Origin: Aeromicrobium sp. 9AM | Lineage (GTDB): Bacteria; Actinomycetota; Actinomycetes; Propionibacteriales; Nocardioidaceae | DNA length: 64,000 bases | Assembly (NCBI RefSeq): GCF_902506105.1 | Contig: NZ_LR733303.1 | Location: 310,001-374,000, forward strand | Direction: 5' to 3' | Part shown: positions 43,965 to 52,131 of the stretch, piece after piece | Position numbering within the stretch: position 1 is the stretch's first letter | Layout of the letters: every line of letters begins with the position of its first letter | The notes under the pieces: model-generated | Databases searched by the model: none | Told to the model about the DNA's origin: nothing | The model's input: only the letters and a program-made list of their open reading frames with translations | Program-made: the position numbers and the translations under genes

Positions 43965-44849
43965 TCAGGCGAGGCCGCGACGGGCCACGGCAGGCGGCCG
44001 ATCGCCGCGGATCGACGCGACGACGTCGAGGACCTGCCGGGTCTCGGCGACGTTGTGGGCCCGGAACACCCGCGCCCCCTGCCACGCCGACACGGCAGTC
44101 GCGGCGAGCGTGCCGGGAAGCCGGTGATCCTTGTCGACGTCGAGCGTCTCGCCGATGAAGTCCTTGTTGGACAGCGCGACCAGCACGGGCCAGCCGGTCG
44201 CCACGAGCTCGTCGAGCCTGCGGGTCAGCTCGAGGCTGTGCCGGGTGTTCTTGCCGAAGTCGTGCGTGGGGTCGATCAGGATGCCGTCACGACGTACGCC
44301 GGCCTCCAGTGCGCGCTCGGCGAGCGCCGTCACGGTCTCGATGACGTCGGCGACGACATCGTCGTACGCCGAGCGGTGCGGGTCGGTGCGCGGGCCGATG
44401 CCCCCGGTGTGGCTGCACACCAGTCCGGCCCCGTGCTGCGCCGCGACCGCGGCGAGCTCCGGGTCGTGACCCGACCAGGTGTCGTTGACGAGGTCGGCCC
44501 CGAGCCGGCACAGCTCGTCGGCGACCTCGCTGCGCCAGGTGTCGACGCTGATGACGAGGTCGGGGAAGCGCGCCCGCGCCTCGGAGACGAAGTCGGCCGT
44601 CCGGCGCAGCTCCTCGTCGGCGTCGACGACGGGACCGTAGCCGGCTCGTACGCCCCCCACGTCCACGAGGTCGGCACCATCGCGGACGGCCTCGCCGAGC
44701 CGTACGAGGGCGGGCTCGAGGTCGAACGTCGAGCCGTTGTCGTAGAACGAGTCGGGGGTGCGGTTGATGATCGCCATCAGCGCGAGCTGTCCCGGCGCGA
44801 ACGTCCGGGTGCCCAGACGCAGAGTGTCAGGGGCGGATGGCAGAGTCAC
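43965..44849 (-). CDS. folP: Dihydropteroate synthase (FolP family)
   Basis: A protein of about 294 residues from GTG 44849 (the frame opens at 44903). It has ALMAIINRTPDSFYDNG for pterin binding, GADLVDVGG, ISVDTWRSEVA, LVNDTWSG and the C-terminal ARVFRAHNVAETRQVL. The canonical enzyme joins p-aminobenzoate to the pterin in folate synthesis. The loop motifs differ somewhat from FolP1, and the position before tag matches the second mycobacterial paralogue, folP2 (Rv1207), which may lack normal DHPS activity. The start lies four bases from the divergent tag start. Confidence 0.88.
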   Translation of the reverse strand: MTLPSAPDTLRLGTRTFAPGQLALMAIINRTPDSFYDNGSTFDLEPALVRLGEAVRDGADLVDVGGVRAGYGPVVDADEELRRTADFVSEARARFPDLVISVDTWRSEVADELCRLGADLVNDTWSGHDPELAAVAAQHGAGLVCSHTGGIGPRTDPHRSAYDDVVADVIETVTALAERALEAGVRRDGILIDPTHDFGKNTRHSLELTRRLDELVATGWPVLVALSNKDFIGETLDVDKDHRLPGTLAATAVSAWQGARVFRAHNVAETRQVLDVVASIRGDRPPAVARRGLA

Positions 44850-44853
44850 ACTC

Positions 44854-45435
44854 GTGAGCGTAACGACCGATGGCGACGTGATCGTGCGTTGCCCGTGGGG
44901 CAACGACCCGGCGATGATCGCCTATCACGACACCGAGTGGGGCCGAGAGCTGCGCGGCGACCGTGAGCTGTTCGAGCGCATGTCGCTCGAGGCGTTCCAG
45001 TCCGGCCTCTCGTGGGCGATCATCCTGCGCAAGCGCGACAACTTCCGCGAGGCGTTCTCCGGCTTCGAGCCCGAGGCGGTCGCGGCGTTCGGCGAGGCCG
45101 ATGTCGCGCGGCTGCTCGACAACGCCGGCATCGTGCGCAACCGCCTCAAGATCGAGGCGACCATCAGCAATGCCCGCACGCTGGTCGAGCTCGACGAGTC
45201 GTTCAGCGACCTGCTGTGGTCGTTCGCTCCGCCGCAGGCGCCCGCACCGACGTCGTATGCCGACGTGCCGGCGACGACGGCCGAGTCGATCGCGATGGCC
45301 AAGACGCTCAAGAAGCGGGGCTTCCGGTTCTTCGGCCCCACGACGGCCTACGCCCTGATGCAGGCCACCGGCATGGTCAACGACCACCTCGCCGATTGCG
45401 TTGCCCGAGCCGAGGCCGCCCGCGGCGATTCTTAG
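44854..45435 (+). CDS. tag: DNA-3-methyladenine glycosylase I
   Basis: A 193-residue Tag protein that excises 3-methyladenine from alkylated DNA. It shows CPWGNDPAMIAYHDTEWG, the family's zinc and active-site beginning, then LSLEAFQSGLSW-like MSLEAFQSGLSWAIILRKR and GFRFFGPTTAYALMQATGMVNDH at the end. GTG start at 44854. Only four bases separate it from the folP start, so either the promoters overlap the coding regions or the transcripts are leaderless. Confidence 0.93.
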   Translation: MSVTTDGDVIVRCPWGNDPAMIAYHDTEWGRELRGDRELFERMSLEAFQSGLSWAIILRKRDNFREAFSGFEPEAVAAFGEADVARLLDNAGIVRNRLKIEATISNARTLVELDESFSDLLWSFAPPQAPAPTSYADVPATTAESIAMAKTLKKRGFRFFGPTTAYALMQATGMVNDHLADCVARAEAARGDS

Positions 45436-45503
45436 ACACGCCAGCCCTGCGTCCACAGGCGTGGCTCCCGGGTTTCGCCGCCGCAACCGCTTACCATCCG
45501 GAC

Positions 45504-46097
45504 ATGGCTTCAACTCGGAGAAACCCCCGGTCCCGCAGGGCACTCGGTGCCACCGGACTGCTGATCACAGCTGTGCTGGTGGCGATTGCGGGCATCGTCG
45601 TCTCGACGGTGCCGGTGCTGATCGCCGCCACGACGTACGCGGTCCTGACCGGCGTGATCGCGGCCCGGCTGCTCTCCAACGAGCTCGCTGAACGGCGCCG
45701 CACCTGGAGCCTCGAGCGTTCCGTCATGGTCGACGACAACCGCCGTGCGGCCGTGGCGCGATCGCGCGAGCACATCGAGTTCGCCAACCACATGAGCTCG
45801 AAGATCATGCTCAGGGAGGCGCAGCTGGACGAGCTGCGCGACTCGCTCGTCACCGCCGAGATCGACCTCGCCAAGGTGCGCGAGCGGGTGTCGGAGGAGC
45901 GTGCCCGCAGCAAGGCGCTCGAGGCGGACACCGAGGCGGCGAAGTCCGACCTCGAGTCGGCCCAGTTCGACCTCGCGAGGGCGCTCGACGCCCTTGCCGA
46001 GAGCGAGAGCGCCGAGCTCGACGCCCGTGCTCAGCTGCTCGCGTGGGAGCAGACGGCCTCGGACAACGAGCACCGCCAGCACGACCGCTCCGCCTGA
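45504..46097 (+). CDS. Membrane protein with C-terminal coiled coil
   Basis: A 197-residue protein. After a basic N-terminus, two hydrophobic segments lie at residues about 14-34 and 37-55. The rest (about 75-185) is a charged, alanine/glutamate-rich coiled coil with heptad character (REAQLDELRDSLVTAEIDLA). No catalytic motif. It probably is anchored with the coiled coil in the cytoplasm. ATG 45504. A tail-to-tail gap of five bases separates it from the enoyl-CoA hydratase gene. Confidence 0.8.
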   Translation: MASTRRNPRSRRALGATGLLITAVLVAIAGIVVSTVPVLIAATTYAVLTGVIAARLLSNELAERRRTWSLERSVMVDDNRRAAVARSREHIEFANHMSSKIMLREAQLDELRDSLVTAEIDLAKVRERVSEERARSKALEADTEAAKSDLESAQFDLARALDALAESESAELDARAQLLAWEQTASDNEHRQHDRSA

Positions 46098-46102
46098 ACG
46101 GT

Positions 46103-46903
46103 CTAGCGCCCCTCGAAGACCGGCTTCTCCTTGGCGAGGAAGGCCTGCACGGCCGCCGCGTGATCGGCTGACTTGCCGGTCAGTGCCATCTTCTGGCCCT
46201 CGTGCTCGAGCGACGCGGGCAGGTCGTGCGTCGCCGAGAACGCCAGCGAGCGCTTGATCGCGCCGAGGGCGAGTGTCGGCCCGTCCGCGAGCGAGCGGGC
46301 CAGCGAGGCGACCTCGGCCTCGAAGTCGGCATCGTCGACGACCTTGGTGGCCAGCCCCAATGCGTACGCCTCGTCGGCGGGGATGGTCCGCGGCTGCATC
46401 AGCAGCTCGGTCGCCTTGCCATAGCCGACGAGCCGGGGGAGCGTCCACGACGAACCCGTGTCGCACGACAGCGCGATGCCGGCGAACGCGAGGTTGAAGC
46501 CGGCCGAGCGACGTACGAGCCGGAAGTCCGCGGCAAAGGCCAGCGAGGCTCCCGCGCCGGCTGCGACCCCGTTGACGGCAGCGATGACGGGCTTGGGCAT
46601 CGTCGCGATCGCGGTCACGGCGGGGTTGTAGTGCTCGGCCACCGTGGTGCCGAGCGACGAGCTGCCTTCCTGCAGGTCGGCGACGTGCTCCTTGAGGTCC
46701 TGGCCGACGCAGAACGCCCGTCCCGTGCCGGTCAGGACGACGCAACGCACCGCGCTGTCAGCCGCCGCGGCGTGCAGCGAATCCCGCAGCGCGACCTTCG
46801 TCGCGAGCGTCAGGCTGTTCATCCCATCGGGCCGGTTGAACGTCACGGTGCCCACCCCGTCGGCCACCTCGTAGGTGACAGGCGGTGCGCTCTGGTCGGT
46901 CAT
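46103..46903 (-). CDS. Enoyl-CoA hydratase/isomerase
   Basis: A 266-residue crotonase-family protein. The CoA/oxyanion segments are AFCVGQDLKEH and VIAAVNGVAAGAGASLAFAADF. The usual second glutamate region reads FAGIALSCDTGSSWTLPRLVG, where the general-acid Glu of classical hydratases is replaced by Asp; this resembles PaaG-type isomerase/hydratases of phenylacetate and fatty acid metabolism. ATG 46903 follows AGGAGG; the open frame runs on to 47029. Confidence 0.9.
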   Translation of the reverse strand: MTDQSAPPVTYEVADGVGTVTFNRPDGMNSLTLATKVALRDSLHAAAADSAVRCVVLTGTGRAFCVGQDLKEHVADLQEGSSSLGTTVAEHYNPAVTAIATMPKPVIAAVNGVAAGAGASLAFAADFRLVRRSAGFNLAFAGIALSCDTGSSWTLPRLVGYGKATELLMQPRTIPADEAYALGLATKVVDDADFEAEVASLARSLADGPTLALGAIKRSLAFSATHDLPASLEHEGQKMALTGKSADHAAAVQAFLAKEKPVFEGR

Positions 46904-47010
46904 CAATGCCTCCTGGTGGGACTGCGGTCGAACGTCCTTCGGCCATAGGCGATAATAGGAGGCACGCTTCCCGCCGTAGCGGTGGGAGCTCCAGATCGAG
47001 AGGGGAACTG

Positions 47011-47172
47011 ATGGCCGCCATGAAGCCACGGACCGGAGACGGCCCGATGGAGGTCACCAAGGAAGGGCGCTGCATCGTCATGCGCGTCCCGCTCGAGGGC
47101 GGCGGACGTCTTGTCGTCGAGCTCAACAACGAGGAAGCAGCCACGTTGGGCGACCAGCTCAAAGCGGTCTGA
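47011..47172 (+). CDS. DUF3117 small conserved protein
   Basis: A 53-residue protein, MAAMKPRTGDGPMEVTKEGR onward, matching the very conserved actinobacterial DUF3117 family (Rv1211 in M. tuberculosis). GAGAGGGGA precedes the ATG. Function unknown. The longer frame from 46885 is the untranslated leader. The stop shares its last base with the ATG of the next gene (TGATG). Confidence 0.92.
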   Translation: MAAMKPRTGDGPMEVTKEGRCIVMRVPLEGGGRLVVELNNEEAATLGDQLKAV

Positions 47173-47534
47173 TGTACGGCCTCACCGTTCGCTGGTCGCT
47201 GGCGGACGCACCCAAGGGCACGCTCAAGGCCCTTCGCAGCTACGTGGAGGACGAGTCCTTCGCGAAGTTCGCGGCTCTCGACGGCCTGCGGTTCAAGTCG
47301 TGGCGCGCCCGCAAGGGTGAGTGGTTCGAGGGCACCTACGTGTTCGTCTCCGACGAGGCGAGGGCGGCCTTCCAGGCCAGCTTCGAGAAGAAGGCCGCCG
47401 ACTCGGCCGGGTCCAAGATCATCGGCAGTGCGCCGATCACGATCGAGGCTTGCGAGATCGTCGCCGTCGTACGCGGCAAGGCCGGCTTCCGCTCGTCCGC
47501 CAGCTTCGAGCACGACAAGCGCGACGACGACTGA
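47172..47534 (+). CDS. Hypothetical protein, YdhR/monooxygenase-like size
   Basis: A 120-residue protein that starts on the last base of the DUF3117 stop codon. It reads as an alternating strand/helix protein (YGLTVRWSLADAPKGTLKAL, then KSWRARKGEWFEGTYVFVSD), suggesting a small ferredoxin-like alpha/beta barrel as in YdhR-type proteins. No catalytic residue is identifiable. Probably co-expressed with DUF3117. Confidence 0.7.
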   Translation: MYGLTVRWSLADAPKGTLKALRSYVEDESFAKFAALDGLRFKSWRARKGEWFEGTYVFVSDEARAAFQASFEKKAADSAGSKIIGSAPITIEACEIVAVVRGKAGFRSSASFEHDKRDDD

Positions 47535-47542
47535 CGCGCGAC

Positions 47543-48052
47543 GTGGAACCCGAGAGCGGCGACCCGCAGGCAACGTTCCGCGAGGTGCGCTTCACGACGG
47601 AGCATGACGCGAAGGTGTCCCGGGCAGGCGCGATCGAGACCGCCCTGGCCGGTCTGGTCGTCGCGGCACTGCCGATCGTCGTCTCGATGCCGTGGTGGGC
47701 GACCGTCTTGGTCGTCCTGGGCGGTGTCCTGATGCTGGGATTCGCCGCCCATCTGCGGTGGGCCGAGCCTGAGAGCGCTTCGGACACGGCACGCCTCGAG
47801 AGCGAGGGCGTCGCCGCGCGAGCGCAGATCGCCGATGCCGAGGACGTGCCTGATGTCGGTGTCCTTCACCGCATCTCACTACTCGTGGGTGCTGACGGGC
47901 TCACGGCGTTCGAGGCCACACACCTGTGCTCCAACCGGGTGTGTCAGGGCGCCGTCGCCCGCCATCGACGCGGCGAGAGGGCCACGCTGCCGGTCCTCGT
48001 GTCACCGACCGCGGGCGAATGGATGGTCTCGCACCGACGCGCGTCTAGGTGA
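47543..48052 (+). CDS. Small membrane protein with cytoplasmic C-terminal domain
   Basis: A 169-residue protein from GTG 47543, eight bases behind the previous gene. Two hydrophobic helices lie at residues about 27-47 and 49-66. The C-terminal 90 residues have no recognised domain (two cysteines in LCSNRVCQG). The 3' end overlaps the convergent methyltransferase gene by eight bases. Family not recognised. Confidence 0.65.
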   Translation: MEPESGDPQATFREVRFTTEHDAKVSRAGAIETALAGLVVAALPIVVSMPWWATVLVVLGGVLMLGFAAHLRWAEPESASDTARLESEGVAARAQIADAEDVPDVGVLHRISLLVGADGLTAFEATHLCSNRVCQGAVARHRRGERATLPVLVSPTAGEWMVSHRRASR

Positions 48053-48701
48053 GCAGCTGGGCGGCCAGCAGGCCGTCACCGAGGGGCAGCAGCACGCTGC
48101 GGAGCCGCTCGTCGTTCTTGACCCGCTGCACCACGTCGCGGATCGCCGACGTCTCGGGATCGCGCTGTGCCGGGTCGGCGACGCGGTCGTGCCACAGGGC
48201 GTTGTCGAACACGATGACGCCGCCTGGGCGTACGAGTCGCATCGCCTGGTCGAGGTACTCGCCGTACTCGACCTTGTCGCCGTCGAGGAACACCACGTCG
48301 TAGCCGGCATCCGTCAGGCGAGGCATGACGTCGAGTCCGGCACCGGCGATCAGCCGGAAGCGCTGGGGTGCGTAGCCCGCGTCGGTGAACGTCTCGCGGG
48401 CCAGCCGCTGGTGCTCGGCCTCGAGGTCGACCGAGGTCAGGACGCCGTCGGGCTGCATGCCGCGCAACAGCCACAGGCCGGACACGCCAGTGCCGGTGCC
48501 GATCTCGGCAACGGCCTTGGCCTGCACGACCGAGGCCAGGAACGACAGCGCAGCGCCCCCGCCGGGGCCGACCGGAATGACGCCGACCTCGTCGGACCGG
48601 CGTCGCGCAGCGGCGAGATGATCGTCCTCGCTCATGAAGTCCTCGGCGTACGCCAGGCTGGCTGCGGTGGTGATGGTCGGCTCCTCCGTCGTGGTGGTCA
48701 A
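48045..48701 (-). CDS. SAM-dependent O-methyltransferase (Methyltransf_3, Rv1220c-like)
   Basis: A 218-residue class I methyltransferase. The SAM-binding motif [16 protein letters not shown] and the acidic loop [14 protein letters not shown] are clear, followed by [11 protein letters not shown], the catechol O-methyltransferase-like metal region. The start is TTG 48701; the N-terminal [17 protein letters not shown] aligns with mycobacterial Rv1220c, supporting it over the ATG at 48635. It is divergent from sigE, exactly as in mycobacteria. Confidence 0.9.
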   Translation of the reverse strand: MTTTTEEPTITTAASLAYAEDFMSEDDHLAAARRRSDEVGVIPVGPGGGAALSFLASVVQAKAVAEIGTGTGVSGLWLLRGMQPDGVLTSVDLEAEHQRLARETFTDAGYAPQRFRLIAGAGLDVMPRLTDAGYDVVFLDGDKVEYGEYLDQAMRLVRPGGVIVFDNALWHDRVADPAQRDPETSAIRDVVQRVKNDERLRSVLLPLGDGLLAAQLLT

Positions 48702-48766
48702 GGCCAGACTATCCGCGCGAGAGCTGTTGGCCGTGGAGGCTCAACCATGTGACGTTCGGGGAATCT

Positions 48767-48794
48767 GGGGAACAGTCAGCAGATTCCATGCGTT
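48767..48794 (+). promoter_or_regulatory. Candidate ECF-sigma-dependent promoter of sigE
   Basis: GGGGAAC (48767-48773) and CGTT (48791-48794), separated by 17 bases, match the GGAAC...GTT pattern of ECF sigma factors such as mycobacterial SigE/SigH. It lies about 45 bases before the sigma gene's preferred GTG start, so autoregulation is likely. Confidence 0.55.
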
Positions 48795-48838
48795 CTCTCA
48801 GGTACGGGGTGTTCGATCGATGCATGAAGGAAGACAAC

Positions 48839-49390
48839 GTGACCACGGCAACGCTCGACTGGGATGACATCGTCGCGGAGCACTCCGCGCGGGTCTACCG
48901 GCTTGCCTACCGCCTGACCGGCAACCGTCAGGACGCCGAGGACCTCACGCAGGACGTCTTCATCCGCGTCTTCCGTTCGCTCGACTCCTACGAGCCCGGC
49001 AACTTCCCCGGCTGGTTGCACCGCATCACCACGAACCTCTTCCTCGACCGCGTACGCCGCAAGTCGCGCGTGCGGATGGACGGCTTCTACGAGGGCGCCG
49101 AGGAGAAGCTGCTGAGCTCCGAGGTGCTCCCGGAGTCGGCCGTCCACGACGCCAACTTCGACCCCGACATCGAGCTGGCGCTGGCCTCGTTGTCCGACGA
49201 GTTCCGGGTGGCCGTCGTGCTCTGCGACATCGAGGGCCTGTCCTACGAGGAGATCTCCGACGTGCTCGGAGTCAAGCTCGGCACCGTCCGCTCCCGCATC
49301 CACCGTGGCCGCACGCAGCTGCGCGAGACGCTCGCCCACCGTGCGCCCCGCAAGGGCCGGACCCGGTTTGTGGGTCCGGTCGGCATCTGA
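48839..49390 (+). CDS. sigE: ECF RNA polymerase sigma factor (SigE-like)
   Basis: About 183 residues from GTG 48839, which has AAGGAAG just upstream; the frame also has ATG 48824 and extends to 48749. Region 2 reads [20 protein letters not shown], then [19 protein letters not shown]. Region 4 reads [20 protein letters not shown]. Neighbours identify it as the envelope-stress sigma factor SigE: an Rv1220c-like methyltransferase is divergent and an anti-sigma gene follows with TGATG coupling. It probably transcribes itself from the GGGAAC promoter upstream. Confidence 0.93.
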   Translation: MTTATLDWDDIVAEHSARVYRLAYRLTGNRQDAEDLTQDVFIRVFRSLDSYEPGNFPGWLHRITTNLFLDRVRRKSRVRMDGFYEGAEEKLLSSEVLPESAVHDANFDPDIELALASLSDEFRVAVVLCDIEGLSYEEISDVLGVKLGTVRSRIHRGRTQLRETLAHRAPRKGRTRFVGPVGI

Positions 49391-50232
49391 TGGCTCATCT
49401 GGGTGCCGACGTTGCGGCGTTCGTGGACGGACAGCTGTCCGAGCCCGCGACGCGCGAAGCGCTGACGCACCTCCAGACGTGCGACGACTGCGCCAAGGCC
49501 GTACGCCAGCAGCGCCTGCTCAAGTCGCGCATGTCGACGGTCGCGGCTCCGGAGCCGCCGCCCGGACTCATGGCGTCGCTGGCCGGGCTGGCCGCTGCGC
49601 CACCCGAGCGCGACGGCTGGTGGGTTCGCGTACGTCGTTCGGTGCCCTTCCGTGCCGGCGTCGTGCTGGTCAGCGCCTCGGTCGCCGTGGTGATGACCGC
49701 GTACGCCGTCGGTGGCGCCGACCAGCGGGTCGGCGACGAAGTCGCCCCGCCGTTCAACCAGTACGCCGCCGACTTCTTCGGCTCGACCGCCGTGCCGGCC
49801 GGTCACGTCATCGAGGACGCGACCATGACCAAGCTCGACGGCTCGGGCTGGCCCTGTCTCGCGACCCTCGGCGGTGACCTGCACCGGGTCTCCGGTGCGT
49901 TTGCCGACCACCAGGAGGTCGTCGCCCTCAGCTACTCCAACGGCCGCAGCAAGCTCAACCTGTTCGAGCAGAACGGTGCGCTCGATCGCGACAGCATCAA
50001 GGACTTCGAGCCGGCCGAGATGGGCGGCTCCGACGTCTGGGTCCGCGACGGCGAGCCCATGGTCGTGACCTGGGACGACGACGGCGTGGTCTACACGATC
50101 GTGACCGACGCCGACCGTGCCCGGGTCGAGCAGGCGGTGTCCCAGCTGCCACGAAGCACGCATCACGACTCGCCGCCCGAGCGCGTACGAGACGGGCTGG
50201 ACCGCATGACGGCCTGGCTCGACGCCGCCTAG
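49390..50232 (+). CDS. Zinc-containing anti-sigma factor (RseA-like)
   Basis: A 280-residue membrane protein. The cytoplasmic zinc-anti-sigma motif HxxxCxxC is HLQTCDDC (His27, Cys31, Cys34). A single membrane helix lies around residues 88-108, and a 170-residue outside domain follows. It starts on the last base of the sigE stop. It should sequester SigE until zinc-site oxidation or proteolysis releases it. The outside domain is longer than in mycobacterial RseA (about 154 residues in total), which is cytoplasmic. Confidence 0.9.
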   Translation: MAHLGADVAAFVDGQLSEPATREALTHLQTCDDCAKAVRQQRLLKSRMSTVAAPEPPPGLMASLAGLAAAPPERDGWWVRVRRSVPFRAGVVLVSASVAVVMTAYAVGGADQRVGDEVAPPFNQYAADFFGSTAVPAGHVIEDATMTKLDGSGWPCLATLGGDLHRVSGAFADHQEVVALSYSNGRSKLNLFEQNGALDRDSIKDFEPAEMGGSDVWVRDGEPMVVTWDDDGVVYTIVTDADRARVEQAVSQLPRSTHHDSPPERVRDGLDRMTAWLDAA

Positions 50233-50295
50233 CTGCTGCTCTCGATCCAGGCGGCGAACGCCTCCGTTGCATCGCTGGTGAGGCGACGGCGTCGG

Positions 50296-51111
50296 TCAGG
50301 AGACTTTGGCGTTCTCGCTGACGGCCTGCAGCACGGTCTTGACCTGGTAGGGCGTGAGGCCCGGATGCTTGGCCAGGATCAGCGCAGCCATGGCGGCGAC
50401 GTGGGGTGCGGCGAAGCTGTTGCCCGTGGCAACGGTCGAGCCGCCGTCTGACCACGCGACGCGGATGTCGATCCCGCAGGCGCCGAACTCGACCGGAGGC
50501 TCGGGGTTGCATGAGAGCGACCACGGGTCGTCACTCGAGCGAGCCGCAACGGAGACGACCGAGGCGTACTCGGAGGGGAAGGTCGGACCGGGGGAGTTGT
50601 TGGCCGCGCAGACGAGCAGTGTCCGGGCGAAGTAGGCCCGGTCGGAGATGTCGTGGAGCGGGCCGTACATCGTCTCGCTCTTGCTCGACAGCGAGAGGTT
50701 GGCGACGTCGATCCCGTGCTCGACGGCCCACTGGATGCCGGCGTGGAACAGCAGTCCACGCCCCTTGAGGTTGGTGCCCAGCACGCGGATGCTGTGCAGG
50801 TCGACGTCCGGAGCGAGCGAGCGGATGATCGCGGCGCACGCGGTGCCGTGACCCACCAGGTCCTCGTGGGGCCCTTCGACGGCACGGTAGCCCTCGTCGC
50901 GGGTGGTGTCGGACTCCATGGCGACCGCGGAGGTCACCCCGCCCACGTCAGGGTGGTCGGCGTCGACGCCGCTGTCGATGATCGCCACCGAGATGCCGGC
51001 GCCGGTCGATCCGCCGAAGGCCCACTCACGTGCGTCGGCGAGCGGGAGGGACGGGAGGGTCGGCAGCTGGTGTGCAGCGAAGGCGTCGGACCACGCAGGC
51101 TTGTCGGTCAT
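50296..51111 (-). CDS. Cytoplasmic subtilisin-like serine protease (S8)
   Basis: A 271-residue S8 peptidase with the complete triad: Asp46 in AIIDSGVDADHP, His88 in GHGTACAA and Ser232 in TGNSFAAPHVAAM; the oxyanion Asn lies in VCAANN near residue 171. There is no signal peptide, membrane helix or long propeptide, so it is probably active in the cytoplasm, or is exported by a partner. It is the last gene after the repeat-peptide and GAF genes and overlaps GAF by ATGA. Its natural candidate substrate is the encoded repeat peptide; that is an inference from context. Confidence 0.88.
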   Translation of the reverse strand: MTDKPAWSDAFAAHQLPTLPSLPLADAREWAFGGSTGAGISVAIIDSGVDADHPDVGGVTSAVAMESDTTRDEGYRAVEGPHEDLVGHGTACAAIIRSLAPDVDLHSIRVLGTNLKGRGLLFHAGIQWAVEHGIDVANLSLSSKSETMYGPLHDISDRAYFARTLLVCAANNSPGPTFPSEYASVVSVAARSSDDPWSLSCNPEPPVEFGACGIDIRVAWSDGGSTVATGNSFAAPHVAAMAALILAKHPGLTPYQVKTVLQAVSENAKVS

Positions 51112-51632
51112 TCGTGGTGCGCCTGAACGAGCTCTGAGACTCGGCGCCCGAGCTGGGCGAGTCGCAGATCGGCAGGCGTGACGACGTTGGTCGCCAGAAG
51201 GGGCGGGAACATCGCTGCAAGTGTGCCCAAGACGTCCAAGGCCCAGTTGCCGGGGGCCGTCACGCCAGGGTCGAGGACCTCGATGACCCCGAGGACGTCC
51301 CAGGCGCTGTCGAAGAACGGCGCGGCGAGGATCGTTGTCGGCACATAGCCGGTGCGTTCGGCGATGTCGCGCGCGAAGCGTGGATCGGCTCGTACGTCAC
51401 TGACCCCCACGGGCTGACCGGACATCGCCGCCCAGCCCACCAGCCCTCGGTCGACCGGAACCTCGACGCCGATGATCGCGCCCGCCCCGATGCCCTCAGC
51501 CGCGGCGAAGGAGAGCGACGAGCCGTCCGGATTCGCGAGCGCACACGAACATGCCGCGGCGTCAAACAGTTGACGCACGGCAGAAACGGATCTGGACAGG
51601 CCCTCGTCTCCTCGCACAGGCGGTGTCTCCAT
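51108..51632 (-). CDS. GAF-domain protein
   Basis: About 174 residues from ATG 51632 (the frame opens at ATG 51680, close to a hairpin). A single GAF sensory domain covers residues about 15-135: it ends with RTGYVPTTILAAPFFDSAWDVLG-type text, abbreviated here as TILAAPFFDSAWDVLGVIEV, and contains VPVDRGLVGWAAMSGQPVGV. No output domain is attached. It sits between the peptide and protease genes and overlaps the protease start. It may sense a small ligand or redox signal and regulate the protease. Confidence 0.85.
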   Translation of the reverse strand: METPPVRGDEGLSRSVSAVRQLFDAAACSCALANPDGSSLSFAAAEGIGAGAIIGVEVPVDRGLVGWAAMSGQPVGVSDVRADPRFARDIAERTGYVPTTILAAPFFDSAWDVLGVIEVLDPGVTAPGNWALDVLGTLAAMFPPLLATNVVTPADLRLAQLGRRVSELVQAHHE

Positions 51633-51685
51633 TCGGGTCGATGCCAGGTGCCTGCCTCGGCGTTCACCGGTCAGGAGCATGCAGG

Positions 51686-51710
51686 AGACCCCGTCCCCCC
51701 GGCGGGGCCT
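51686..51710 (-). terminator. Hairpin between the repeat-peptide and GAF genes (possible attenuator)
   Basis: AGACCCCG (51686-51693) and CGGGGCCT (51703-51710) form an 8-bp stem with one G-T/A-C-type irregularity and a 9-base loop. It lies 16 bases behind the peptide stop codon. In peptide operons such partial terminators let the peptide be made in excess over downstream enzymes. Weak because no U-tract follows. Confidence 0.45.
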
Positions 51711-51725
51711 CCTGATGGCGATGGA

Positions 51726-51992
51726 TCAACGCAGTACCCGGTGCCCCTCGACATCGTCATCGCCTTCGTCGGTCATGCGCAGTACCCGGTGGCCTTCGAC
51801 GTCATCTTCCTCGTCGTCGGTCACGCGAAGGACGCGGTGTCCCTCGACGTCGTCCTCGCCGTCGTCGGTCACGCGGAGCACGCGGTGTCCCTCGACGTCG
51901 TCTTCGATGGTCCCGGCGTCGTCGGTGGCACGCAGGACGCGGTGTCCCTCGACATCTGGATCGGTGGTCTCGTCATGATGTTGGGGGTGCAT
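51726..51992 (-). CDS. 88-residue repeat peptide with five DVEGHRVLR units
   Basis: A short acidic protein from ATG 51992, supported by a strong AAAAGGAG ribosome site; a longer upstream frame exists but lacks one. The leader MHPQHHDETTDP (12 residues) is followed by DVEGHRVLR at residues 13-21, 32-40, 48-56, 64-72 and 80-88. The last three units are exact 16-residue periods of the type VTDDGEDDVEGHRVLR, and the final copy ends at the C-terminus. There is no signal peptide, Cys or Trp. The layout (leader, repeated cores, nearby protease) resembles multi-core peptide precursors, but no modification enzyme is adjacent. Family not recognised. Confidence 0.85.
   Translation of the reverse strand: MHPQHHDETTDPDVEGHRVLRATDDAGTIEDDVEGHRVLRVTDDGEDDVEGHRVLRVTDDEEDDVEGHRVLRMTDEGDDDVEGHRVLR
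51729..51956 (-). repeat. In-frame tandem repeats of the peptide gene
   Basis: The coding sequence contains five related units. The last three (51729-51872) are perfect-length 48-bp periods; the first two are spaced by 57 bp. Protein conservation (DVEGHRVLR identical five times) is higher than DNA conservation, with synonymous differences such as CGCGTCCTT against CGGGTACTG. This suggests selection on the peptide rather than recent DNA duplication. Confidence 0.85.
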
Positions 51993-52131
51993 GGGAGCTC
52001 CTTTTCGCGGGACGTGGGTGTTCATAGGTGAAGCCATTGTTCTCCGAATCGCAGTCTGGTTCCGTTGGCGCGCTGACACAAGACCTGTCGACTTCCTGAC
52101 GCACACCGCCTTCGGGTGTTTCACTGGGGCG

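Noticed and set aside
51729-51872. Possible CRISPR-like array because of regular 48-bp repeats
   Set aside because: The repeats are in frame, have no unique spacers and encode a conserved peptide; no cas gene is nearby.
51570-52031. Plus-strand frames opposite the repeat peptide (also 51679-51978)
   Set aside because: They are low-complexity shadows of the repeats. The minus-strand frame has the ribosome site, conserved protein repeats and operon context.
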